From the NCBI GenBank assembly GCA_021847385.1, contig JAJZTV010000083.1, positions 1 through 8,146 of the forward strand: 8,146 nucleotides of DNA. Direction: 5' to 3'. A model generated the notes under the pieces. That model saw only the letters and a program-made list of their open reading frames with translations, made no database searches and was not told where the DNA came from. The stretch comes from Pseudomonadota bacterium. Lineage in GTDB: Bacteria; Pseudomonadota; Gammaproteobacteria; Burkholderiales; Thiobacillaceae. Below are positions 1 through 6,562 of this stretch, piece after piece; position 1 is the first letter of the stretch; each line of letters starts with the position of its first letter. Made by a program: the position numbers and the translations under genes.

Positions 1-707
1 TGCCGGGCATCGACGGCCTGGAATTCTGCCGCAACATCAAGGACCCGGCGGTGAAGAAGATCCTGCTCACCGGCAAGGCCGACGAGAAGATCGCGGTGGG
101 CGCCTTCAACGAGGGCATCATCGACCGCTTCATCACCAAGCGGGAGCCGAAGGCGGCGGCCATATTGAACGCAACCATCGTCGAAATGCAGCACGCCTAT
201 TTTCACTATGCCGCGCGCATGCTGCGCGAGGCGCTCAAAATCGGCAAGCCGGCCTTCCTGCACGACCCCCTGTTCGCCGGCCGCTTCCGGCAAACCTGCA
301 CCGAACTCGGCATCGTCGAGTATTACCTATGCGGCGAGCCGGACGGCATGTTGCTGATCGATGCGCATGGCAAGGCGTATCAGCTCATCGTGAAGACCGA
401 CGGTGCGATGCTCGGCCATTTTGAAATCGCGCACGACCAGGCGGCCCCCGATGGGCTGCTGGCGGCGTTGAAAAGCGGCCGGATGGTGCCGAATTTCTGG
501 CGCACGCGCGGCGAGTACAGCCCCGAGCATCAAGACGATTGGACCCGGTATATGCACCCCGCCACCGAATTCGTCGGGCTGCAATGGTATACCTACGCGG
601 TGGTGAAGAACCCGCCGGCCTTCAAGATGGATTACATCTACCCCTACTACCGATACCTGGACGATCTGGACGAGGCCGGCCGGAATGGCACCCAGGGTCG
701 GACCTGA
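1..707 (+). CDS. Response regulator, 3' part (receiver end plus uncharacterised output domain), probably Lqs/Jqs-type
   Basis: The reading frame is open from position 3 and runs off the left edge; bases 1-2 (TG) fit the end of an ATG codon, which would give the typical receiver motif MPGIDG. The visible 234 residues begin just after the expected phospho-acceptor Asp. The end of a CheY-like receiver follows: the conserved Thr in KILLTGKAD and the conserved Lys in FITKREP. After about residue 50 comes a roughly 180-residue C-terminal region that is not a HTH, GGDEF, EAL, HD-GYP or kinase domain. It is rich in aromatics, with HPATEF, a GLQWYTYAVVK strand and a YIYPYYRYLDDLD tail. The GTG at 51 lies inside the receiver and is not the true start. 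The gene is convergent with the cqsA-like synthase, 20 bases from its stop, and alpha-hydroxyketone systems often place a receiver protein (LqsR, JqsR) beside the synthase. That assignment is inferred from context; the receiver call itself is firm. Confidence 0.85.
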   Translation, partial: PGIDGLEFCRNIKDPAVKKILLTGKADEKIAVGAFNEGIIDRFITKREPKAAAILNATIVEMQHAYFHYAARMLREALKIGKPAFLHDPLFAGRFRQTCTELGIVEYYLCGEPDGMLLIDAHGKAYQLIVKTDGAMLGHFEIAHDQAAPDGLLAALKSGRMVPNFWRTRGEYSPEHQDDWTRYMHPATEFVGLQWYTYAVVKNPPAFKMDYIYPYYRYLDDLDEAGRNGTQGRT

Positions 708-727
708 GCCATTCCATTTCAAGCCTG

Positions 728-2011
728 TTAGGCAAGCGAGCCGCGAAGTAGCGGGCCGGCGGCCATGCCGGTTGCGGCGCGCGAGCGCTTGCGGCGGGTC
801 GACGGCCAGTTGGCCATGTCGACTTCCTCCCGGATATCCCGGCAGGCCTGGACGATCCGGTCGAGCTCGGCTTGCGTGAGCGCGCTGTTGATCGAGAGGC
901 GGATCAAGGAGCGGTTTTTCGGCGTGGCCGGCGCGCAGAACACCGAACCGAAGATGCCCCGCGCCTCCAGCGCATCGCGCAAGACGATGGTTTGCGGCTC
1001 GGGCCCGGCCTCCAAGGCGATGATCTGCGATTGGCTGTCGTGGAGGTTGTAGCCCAGCTCGTCCAGGCGGGTACGCAGATAAGTGGCATTGACGTGCAGC
1101 CGCTCCCGGCGCCAGCCCTCGTTTTTGACGACCTCCAGCGTTGCCCGGAGCCCGGCCACCTCATACGGCAGTAGCGTGGAGCTAAAGATTGCCGGATTGG
1201 ACTCGTATCTGAAGTAAGTCGCGAAACGTTCGGAGCAGGCGATGAAGCCGGCGCGACCGGCAAAGGCCTTGGCCAGGCTGGCGGTGCGGAAATGGACTTG
1301 GCCGGCCAGGCCCAGGGCGGCCACCAGGCCCTCGCCGTCGGGGCCGTGGGTGCCGAGCGAATGGGATTCGTCCACCACCAGCACGCAGCCGTGCTCGTGG
1401 CCGATGCGAACCACCTCGGCCAAGGGGCAGACGCTGCCGATGGTGCTGTAGACCGAATCGACCACGATCACGCCCGGCCCGTGGCGCAATACTTGCCGCT
1501 CCAGGTGTTCGGGGTCGTTGTGGTGGAAGGTGACCGCGCTGGCGCCGGCGCTGCGTATGCCCTCCCAGAGCGACATGTGGGCGAGCATGTCGGCATAGAC
1601 CGGTGTGCGTTCGTTGGCAACGGTCTGTATGAGGCCGGTATTGGCGCACCAGCCGGACTGGCAGAGTATGCCGGCCTCGGCGCGCATGAAGTACGCCAAC
1701 TGCTTCTCAAGTGCTAATTGAGGATTATCTCTCTGCAGGAAAACACTGGACATCAGGAGGCCGTTACCTTCAGTCAGTATTGTGTTTGAGGCGGCGTTGA
1801 TGATTTCTGGGTGTCTTGCCAAGGATAGATAGTCGTTACTGGACAGATGAAGTGAATCTGCATTTGGTTTTCGCCCATTAAGGCAGCCGTCTTCCCATAT
1901 ATTCAGAACACGCTCCCGATAAAAGCGGTTGATCCTGAGTGCCAGGAAATCAGGTTCTTTAGCATTGATGAAAGTGGAAATAGATCGTGGGACGACAACA
2001 TCGTGATTCAT
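728..2011 (-). CDS. cqsA: CqsA/LqsA-type alpha-hydroxyketone autoinducer synthase (PLP-dependent)
   Basis: This 427-residue protein belongs to the alpha-oxoamine synthase family (fold-type I PLP enzymes). CqsA joins an acyl-CoA to an amino substrate to make a CAI-1-like signal in the cytoplasm. CqsA-specific blocks are clear: SSNDYLSLARHP (58-69), QSGWCANTGL (118-127), AHMSLWEG (144-151), VDSVYSTIGS (184-193), VVDESHSLGTHGP (212-224, with the cofactor-contacting Asp214 and His217), FRTASLAKAFAGRAG (241-255, Schiff-base Lys248), AIFSSTLLPYE (274-284) and GIFGSVFCAPAT (352-363). Vibrio CqsA is near 390 residues; the excess is mostly a basic C-terminal tail after about residue 395. The ATG start is supported by AAGGAA seven bases upstream. 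The first ~310 bases are clearly poorer in GC than the rest. It converges with the response-regulator gene. Serine palmitoyltransferase or KBL are alternatives, but the AHMSLWEG and SHSLGTHGP blocks favour CqsA. Confidence 0.93.
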   Translation of the reverse strand: MNHDVVVPRSISTFINAKEPDFLALRINRFYRERVLNIWEDGCLNGRKPNADSLHLSSNDYLSLARHPEIINAASNTILTEGNGLLMSSVFLQRDNPQLALEKQLAYFMRAEAGILCQSGWCANTGLIQTVANERTPVYADMLAHMSLWEGIRSAGASAVTFHHNDPEHLERQVLRHGPGVIVVDSVYSTIGSVCPLAEVVRIGHEHGCVLVVDESHSLGTHGPDGEGLVAALGLAGQVHFRTASLAKAFAGRAGFIACSERFATYFRYESNPAIFSSTLLPYEVAGLRATLEVVKNEGWRRERLHVNATYLRTRLDELGYNLHDSQSQIIALEAGPEPQTIVLRDALEARGIFGSVFCAPATPKNRSLIRLSINSALTQAELDRIVQACRDIREEVDMANWPSTRRKRSRAATGMAAGPLLRGSLA

Positions 2012-2017
2012 GTTCAG

Positions 2018-2023
2018 TTCCTT
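2018..2023 (-). promoter_or_regulatory. Ribosome binding site of cqsA
   Basis: On the minus strand AAGGAA lies six bases (2012-2017) before the ATG at 2011, which supports that start. No convincing -35/-10 pair was recognised further upstream. Confidence 0.6.
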
Positions 2024-2250
2024 ATGATTTGCGTGGATAGTCCGTTTCTCGGGCCGGTTGCATGCTTGACACTGAAGATCAGCGCAGACGCCAGACGAAT
2101 GTAGCGCAAGGATTTGCCTGCTAGGCCGGGAGGTGGGCCACGAGATTGTGTTTGCCGAACTCCGAATCGGGCCGGTTCGGGCGTAACGATGAGTGTGTTT
2201 TATTGCGAGGCTGACGTGCGAGCGGCTTGGCCGATTTGTAGCGGGCAGGC

Positions 2251-2277
2251 GTGGCTGGCAGGGTGTGGCTGGTAGGG
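2251..2277. repeat. Imperfect two-copy tandem repeat, period 14
   Basis: GTGGCTGGCAGGG (2251-2263) is followed after one base by GTGGCTGGTAGGG (2265-2277), a single mismatch. It lies in the non-coding spacer upstream of cqsA. Two copies only, with no evident function. Confidence 0.5.
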
Positions 2278-2319
2278 AAGAGGCCGTTCGACCCTAGGAT
2301 CGGCCGGGCCTGGAGCGGG

Positions 2320-2344
2320 CGGCCTTCCCAGGGCGGGAAGGCCG
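2320..2344 (-). terminator. GC-rich hairpin directly after the hydrolase gene; probable transcript end
   Basis: CGGCCTTCCC (2320-2329) pairs perfectly over 10 bp with GGGAAGGCCG (2335-2344), leaving a 5-base loop. It begins eight bases beyond the stop codon of the minus-strand hydrolase gene. In the minus direction no U-tract follows, so it is not a textbook intrinsic terminator; it could also protect the mRNA 3' end. Reading the other way, a short T-containing stretch (GTTTATTTCTT) follows after a few bases. Confidence 0.5.
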
Positions 2345-2352
2345 TGTGGCGT

Positions 2353-3153
2353 TTATTTCTTGCCGAAGATTTCTTTCAGGAACACGCCGGTCTGGGCCCA
2401 GGAGTCTTTGTCGGCATTGGCATCGTAGGCTAGCGGCATGTTGAACTTCTTGCCGTAGTCGTCGGCATCCGGGTTGGTGAAGCTGTGCTTGGCACCGGGA
2501 TAGCTGACCAGCTTGTAGTCCACGCCGGCCTGATCCATCTCTTGCTTGAAGGCCTCGACTTGGCTGGCCGGCACGAAGGGATCGTCGGCACCGGTGAACA
2601 CGGCGATGCGGGCCTTGATCTTGCCCAGCTCGGCCGGGGTTTGCGTGCCGAGCATGCCGTGGAAGCTGACCACGCCTTTCAGATTTTCGCCGGCGCGGGC
2701 CATGCCGAGCACGGTGCCGCCGCCGAAGCAGTAGCCGATGGCGGCGATGTTCTTGGCATCGACCGTCTTCTGCGCCTTCAGGGTCTTCATGCCGGCTTCG
2801 AACCGGGCCTTGAGGATATCCATATTGCTGGTCACCTCGGTCATGAATTTCTTGGCGTCGTCGGGGTGCTGGGCCTGCTTGCCGTTACCGTACATGTCGA
2901 CCGCCAGCGCGGTATAGCCCATCCCGGCCAGCATGTCGGCGCGTTTGCGGGCGTAGGCGTTGTGGCCCCACCACTCGTGCACCACCAGCACGCCGGGGCG
3001 CTTGCCCTTGATCGCGTCGTCATAGGCGACATAGCCCTTGAGCGTGACGCTGCCTTGTTTGTAGCTGACCTCTTTGCCGACCACTTTGGCATGGGCGACG
3101 CCGAAGCCGAGGCCGAGGGTGAGTACGGTAAGGAAAGAAACGAAAGTGCGCAT
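2353..3153 (-). CDS. Exported dienelactone hydrolase family protein
   Basis: A 266-residue alpha/beta-hydrolase of the dienelactone hydrolase (carboxymethylenebutenolidase-like) family. The start is the ATG at 3153, preceded on the minus strand by a strong AGGAGG six bases away. A longer TTG-initiated form would put 14 residues in front of the signal peptide and lacks support. Residues 1-22 form a signal peptide (MRTFVSFLTV... ending AHA), so the enzyme should act in the periplasm. Family marks are VVHEWWGHN (57-65), the nucleophile elbow GYCFGGG with Cys142, Asp191 in TGADDPFVP and His223 in GAKHSFTNP, giving a complete Cys-Asp-His triad. True substrates of exported members are mostly unknown, so chloroaromatic degradation should not be assumed. 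It is last of a minus-strand run, 44 bases after the endonuclease III-like gene, and is followed by a hairpin. Confidence 0.9.
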   Translation of the reverse strand: MRTFVSFLTVLTLGLGFGVAHAKVVGKEVSYKQGSVTLKGYVAYDDAIKGKRPGVLVVHEWWGHNAYARKRADMLAGMGYTALAVDMYGNGKQAQHPDDAKKFMTEVTSNMDILKARFEAGMKTLKAQKTVDAKNIAAIGYCFGGGTVLGMARAGENLKGVVSFHGMLGTQTPAELGKIKARIAVFTGADDPFVPASQVEAFKQEMDQAGVDYKLVSYPGAKHSFTNPDADDYGKKFNMPLAYDANADKDSWAQTGVFLKEIFGKK

Positions 3154-3159
3154 GGGAAG

Positions 3160-3165
3160 CCTCCT
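3160..3165 (-). promoter_or_regulatory. Ribosome binding site that fixes the hydrolase start at 3153
   Basis: On the minus strand AGGAGG lies six bases before the ATG at 3153. This decides between that ATG and the upstream in-frame TTG at 3195, which would also place extra residues before the signal peptide. Confidence 0.8.
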
Positions 3166-3197
3166 CTTGTGTCCGGGGCCATAGCATAGCGGCAAAT

Positions 3198-3893
3198 CTA
3201 TTGCCGGAGTAAGGGGCTACGCTCGGCCTGGGCGGCGGGGCAGCATGTGCGCAACGGGCAGTCGCCGCAGCGCGGCTTGGGCCGGCAGGCGGCCTTGCCC
3301 AGTTGCACGATGAGGGCGTGGTATTCGTTGTAGAGCGCGATGTCTTGCGGCAGCCCGGCCTGAAACCGGGCCTGGATGCGGTGATAGCTTTCATCGGCAT
3401 CGAGCAGGCCCAGACGGCTGAAGATGCGGCGGGTATAGGCGTCGACCACGAAGCTGGGCAGATCGAGCGCATAGAGCAGGATAGAGTCGGCGGTCTCTTC
3501 GCCGACGCCGTGCACGGCCAGCAAGCGCTGACGCAGTTCGGGCAGGGGGGCCCGGTCGCGCAGCCTTTCCGGGTGGCGGGCTACACCCTGGGCGTCGAGA
3601 AAGGCACATAGGCTTTTCAAGCGCTTGGCCTTGACGTTGAAATAGCCGGCCGGGCGGATCAGTTCGGCCAAGGCCGTGTCGTTCAGTTCCAGGATGGCGG
3701 CGCAGCTCAAGGCGCGCGCCGCCTTCAGGTTGGCGATGGCCTTTTCCACGTTGGTCCACGCGGTGTTTTGCGTCAGCACGGCACCGATCATGACCTCGAA
3801 CGGCGTTTCGCCCGGCCACCAGTGCTGCGGGCCATAGTGCTCATGCAGCGTGCGATAGGTGGCGAGCCAAGCGGTGCCGGTTTTTTTGGCCAT
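3198..3893 (-). CDS. Endonuclease III-like / MagIII-like HhH-GPD DNA repair protein
   Basis: A 231-residue base-excision-repair protein of the HhH-GPD superfamily. The N-terminal helical part contains FEVMIGAVLTQNTAW (32-46). The helix-hairpin-helix is AVHGVGEETADSILLYAL (126-143), followed by FVVDAYTRRIF (148-158) with the catalytic Asp151. A C-terminal cysteine cluster (Cys203, 209, 212 and 217 or 218) resembles the [4Fe-4S] loop of endonuclease III, with slightly different spacing. The Lys used by bifunctional Nth for beta-lyase chemistry (in GVGRKTA) is replaced by Glu (GVGEETA). This suggests a monofunctional glycosylase such as 3-methyladenine DNA glycosylase III; the exact base substrate is not deducible. 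It starts 12 bases after the kinase stop with no obvious Shine-Dalgarno, consistent with translation coupled to the upstream gene. Confidence 0.88.
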   Translation of the reverse strand: MAKKTGTAWLATYRTLHEHYGPQHWWPGETPFEVMIGAVLTQNTAWTNVEKAIANLKAARALSCAAILELNDTALAELIRPAGYFNVKAKRLKSLCAFLDAQGVARHPERLRDRAPLPELRQRLLAVHGVGEETADSILLYALDLPSFVVDAYTRRIFSRLGLLDADESYHRIQARFQAGLPQDIALYNEYHALIVQLGKAACRPKPRCGDCPLRTCCPAAQAERSPLLRQ

Positions 3894-3905
3894 GTCGAAA
3901 GAGGC

Positions 3906-5915
3906 TTAGAGCGCGCTGGGCAGATTCAGCAACGTGGCGATCTTTTCGTCAAGTTGTTCGATCGTATAGGGCTTGCTCAGGTAGTCGTCCATGCCGGCAT
4001 CCAGGCTGCGTTGACGGTCGCCGCTCATCGCGTTGGCGGTCACCGCAAGAATCGGGATATGGTTGCCGGTGCCGGCCTCGGCCTGCCGTATCGCCCGGCT
4101 GGCTTCGTAGCCATCCATCACCGGCATTTGGCAATCCATGACGATCAGGTCGAAGCGGTCCTGGGTCAAGCGCTCCAGCGCCTCTTGGCCGTTCTCCGCA
4201 AAACGGCAGTCATAGCCGAGCTTTTTCAGCATGGCCTTGGCCAGGCTGCGGTTCATCGCATTGTCTTCCACGACCAGAATCAGGCGTTTTTCATCGCCGC
4301 TATGCCCGGGTGGCGGCGCAATAGGGTGGCCCGGCGCTGCGTCGGGCACCGGCGGCAGCGGCAGTTCGACATGGAAGGTCGTGCCTTGTCCTGGCTGGCT
4401 TTCAAGCCGGAGCAGGCCGCCCAGGTGCGTGACCAGTTGTTGGCTTAGGGTCAGGCCGAGGCCGAGGCCGCCGTATTGCCGGGTCGAGCTGCCATCGGCC
4501 TGCGAGAAGAGATCGAATATCTTGCCCTGCTGCTCGGCGGTAATGCCGATGCCGCTGTCATGTATGGTGAAGCGGATGCGCGAATGGCCGCAGGCGGTAA
4601 CGACCAACGCGATCTTGCCCTCGTGGGTGAATTTGATGGCGTTGTCGAGCAGGCTGTCCAGGATCTGCCGCAGGCGAATGGGGTCGCCGATCACCCGGCG
4701 GGGCAAGTCGGTATCGACCGCGCTATGGAGTGCCAGCTTCTTGCCGTGCGCGTCGTCCAGGTGGCCGGCGGTGACATCCTCGATGAGTTGCCGCAGGTCG
4801 AACGGCTGCATTTCGCATTTCAGTCGGCCGCGATCGATATTGGAATAATCGAGGATATTCTCGATCAGCTTATGCAGGTGCTGCGCCGACTGCATGGCGG
4901 TATCCAGCATGTCGCGCTGATCCTGCGTCAGGCTCGTTTCGGCCAGGAGCTGGGTCATGCCCATGAAGCCGTTCATCGGTGTGCGCAGCTCGTGGCTCAT
5001 CGTCGCGAGGAACTGGGATTTGGCCTCGCTGGCGCGCTGTGCGGTATTGCGCGCTTCGGCCAGTTCCGCCGCCTTTTGTTCCAGGGCCAGGTTCTTCTCG
5101 GCCAGGCTGTGCTCCGACGCGCGCAACTCGTGCAAGGTGTTGCGGAAGGCATCCAGGGCCGCTTGCAGCGGCGCGAAGGCGGGGTCTTGGATCGGCGCGG
5201 CCGCGCCGGCGCCGGTATCGCCTTGGCGCAAACGATCGAGACTGTCGGCCAGGTAACGATGCTGCCGTACCAGGCACAGGCTGATACGCAAGGAAAGCGC
5301 CACCAGCAGCGCGACCAGCAAGGCGGTCACCAAGTCCAGCAGGATAAGCTGCTCCCGGATGGATCGGGAGTCGTCGCGAATGTCTTCGGTGATGTCGTTG
5401 CGGATGCTCTCTTGCAGACGGATAAAGGCGCCGTTGACCTGATTGAAGCGGTGGCCGATGCGCGTGGTATAGAGCAAGGTCAGGTCGCGGTCGGCTAGAA
5501 CCATTTCCAGGCTCATGATGACCGTGTTTTTGTATTCCGAGATGCCGCTCAGTAGGGCCGGCAACGGCTTGGATTCGGGTCCGCTCAGGCCGAGGTGGTC
5601 TTTGACGGCGCGCTGTTCCAGCCATTCCAGCCGGTCGATCAACAGGCGGCCGCGCCGGTAGATGTCGCCATTGTCATGCGTTTTGTCCTGGTTGCTTTCC
5701 AATAATTTGAACAACTCGCCGTTGATCTCGGCGAACTCGATATAGGCGACGGCGACCTTCTCTTGGTTCGGTAGGTCCTTTCGGGTCAAGTAGTTCAATA
5801 GCTCTTCGTATTGCCGCGTCGAATAAGTCATGCTGCCGATGACGAGGCCGACCGCGAGCGTAGAGATGACGGCGATCAGGGTCAGGCGTTGCGGGAGCGA
5901 GAGCTTGCCGATCAC
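3906..5915 (-). CDS. Membrane hybrid sensor histidine kinase with C-terminal receiver
   Basis: Numbering follows the GTG start at 5915 (669 residues). A TTG at 5954 would add 13 residues and overlap the upstream gene; neither has a clear ribosome binding site. TM1 is about residues 10-29, a largely helical periplasmic sensor spans about 30-190, and TM2 about 191-210. A HAMP-like linker and coiled coil (about 265-300) lead to HisKA with phospho-acceptor His308 in MSHELRTPMNG. The ATPase domain has the N box (SLLDNAIKFT), G1 (DSGIGI) and G2 (GGLGLGLTL). After a Pro-rich linker comes a receiver with ED near 550-551, Asp594 in MDCQMPVMDG, Thr626 and Lys648. No HPt domain is present, so a separate HPt or direct transfer is needed. 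The ligand is unknown. The two-TM layout differs from the multi-TM CqsS/LqsS receptors. It follows the phosphatase gene by 17 bases. Confidence 0.93.
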   Translation of the reverse strand: MIGKLSLPQRLTLIAVISTLAVGLVIGSMTYSTRQYEELLNYLTRKDLPNQEKVAVAYIEFAEINGELFKLLESNQDKTHDNGDIYRRGRLLIDRLEWLEQRAVKDHLGLSGPESKPLPALLSGISEYKNTVIMSLEMVLADRDLTLLYTTRIGHRFNQVNGAFIRLQESIRNDITEDIRDDSRSIREQLILLDLVTALLVALLVALSLRISLCLVRQHRYLADSLDRLRQGDTGAGAAAPIQDPAFAPLQAALDAFRNTLHELRASEHSLAEKNLALEQKAAELAEARNTAQRASEAKSQFLATMSHELRTPMNGFMGMTQLLAETSLTQDQRDMLDTAMQSAQHLHKLIENILDYSNIDRGRLKCEMQPFDLRQLIEDVTAGHLDDAHGKKLALHSAVDTDLPRRVIGDPIRLRQILDSLLDNAIKFTHEGKIALVVTACGHSRIRFTIHDSGIGITAEQQGKIFDLFSQADGSSTRQYGGLGLGLTLSQQLVTHLGGLLRLESQPGQGTTFHVELPLPPVPDAAPGHPIAPPPGHSGDEKRLILVVEDNAMNRSLAKAMLKKLGYDCRFAENGQEALERLTQDRFDLIVMDCQMPVMDGYEASRAIRQAEAGTGNHIPILAVTANAMSGDRQRSLDAGMDDYLSKPYTIEQLDEKIATLLNLPSAL

Positions 5916-5932
5916 GATGGCGTGCGGTCGAG

Positions 5933-6562
5933 TTACTTGCTCAGGCCGCGCCAAAGGCCGACGGGAATTTCGGCGACAGGCTGGCCCGGACTGTCGCCGT
6001 CGGGTTTGAAGATCAAGGCGTCGCCTTCTTCGTTGGGCCAGATGCCATAAGCCTCCATCATGTTGGCATTGTGCGCGACGATGACGGTATTGCTGCCGGT
6101 ATCCGGGCGTTTGGCTATGTTTTTGCGCAGTTTTTCGGCATTGGCCTTGCGTTCGGCGGCCGACAGGCGGGTGGCGAAGAACAGGCTGTCGTCCACAGTG
6201 GCCTTGCCGAAGGCCAGTTGCGCGGTCTCCACACAGCGACAGAATGGGCTGCTCAGTACGAGGCCGACGGGGATTTTCTGCTTACGGAAGGCCTTGCCGA
6301 TCGTGCGAGCCTGCTCCCGGCCTTCGTCGGACAAGGGGCGTTGCGTCGTGCAGTCGCCGAGGGTGGGATGGTCGTCGAGTTGGAACATGTCCGTGGCGGC
6401 ATGGCGGAAATAGAAGACGTAGCCGCCTTTCTGCAGCTTGGGCAAAAAGGCCTTGAGTTGCATGGCGGACAGGCTGGGCGGTTTGGCCGCAACGCCGGCC
6501 GCGGTCGCATAGGCGTAAAAACCGAGTAGGCCGGCGAAAAGGACGAGCTTGCCGATCAGCAA
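5933..6562 (-). CDS. Exported/membrane-anchored histidine phosphatase (branch 1) family protein
   Basis: Residues are numbered from the TTG at 6562, giving 209 residues. The N-terminus is a hydrophobic segment (LIGKLVLFAGLLGFYAYATA) that serves as signal peptide or anchor, so the domain probably faces the periplasm. The catalytic motif is YVFYFRHAATD (phospho-acceptor His54, with RHA instead of the common RHG). Further marks are LSDEGREQA, SSPFCRCVETA (Arg109) and IVAHNANMM (second His164). This is the fold of phosphoglycerate mutase, SixA and the envelope phosphatase Ais/PmrG; the exported form suits the last group best, but the substrate cannot be read from sequence. The start is uncertain: an in-frame TTG at 6742 would add 60 Arg/Pro-rich residues before the hydrophobic segment and lie across a strong hairpin, which is why the shorter form is preferred. 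A GGGAGG motif sits about 18 bases upstream of the chosen start, farther than usual. It probably heads the four-gene minus-strand run. Confidence 0.8.
   Translation of the reverse strand: MLIGKLVLFAGLLGFYAYATAAGVAAKPPSLSAMQLKAFLPKLQKGGYVFYFRHAATDMFQLDDHPTLGDCTTQRPLSDEGREQARTIGKAFRKQKIPVGLVLSSPFCRCVETAQLAFGKATVDDSLFFATRLSAAERKANAEKLRKNIAKRPDTGSNTVIVAHNANMMEAYGIWPNEEGDALIFKPDGDSPGQPVAEIPVGLWRGLSK

Larger units (their letters stand above)
2012..2352. other. Non-coding spacer between cqsA and the dienelactone-hydrolase-like gene
   Basis: This 341-base stretch has no ORF with a recognisable product on either strand. It holds the cqsA leader and ribosome binding site on the right of that gene. It also carries an exact 11-base direct repeat (TCGGGCCGGTT at 2049-2059 and 2167-2177), a 7-bp inverted repeat at 2162-2180 that includes the second copy, a short imperfect tandem repeat at 2251-2277, and the hairpin after the hydrolase gene at 2320-2344. 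The cqsA promoter should lie here if cqsA is transcribed separately, but no good sigma-70 or sigma-54 match was found by eye. Confidence 0.6.

Noticed and set aside
2066..2071. Perfect TTGACA on the plus strand
   Set aside because: No -10-like hexamer lies 15-19 bases downstream, and it would drive transcription antisense to the hydrolase gene. Treated as chance.
2162..2180. Hairpin CCGAATC ... GGTTCGG as a terminator
   Set aside because: The stem is only 7 bp with a wobble pair, no T-run follows closely, and no gene ends next to it.
2485..3189. 234-codon plus-strand frame opposite the hydrolase gene
   Set aside because: The minus strand encodes a full Cys-Asp-His hydrolase with signal peptide and strong ribosome binding site. 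The antisense product is His/Gly/Ala-rich without a recognisable fold.
3154..3195. Upstream TTG start for the hydrolase
   Set aside because: It would add 14 residues ahead of the signal peptide. The ATG at 3153 has an ideal AGGAGG.
4476..5498. 340-codon plus-strand open frame opposite the hybrid kinase
   Set aside because: It is antisense to an unmistakable kinase (HisKA, ATPase and receiver motifs). The product is low in recognisable structure; such frames are common opposite GC-rich genes.
3906..5915. Hybrid kinase as the CqsS/LqsS receptor for the CqsA signal
   Set aside because: Known receptors of this signal class have a multi-TM membrane domain without a large periplasmic part. This kinase has two TM segments with about 160 periplasmic residues, and sits in a different gene cluster.
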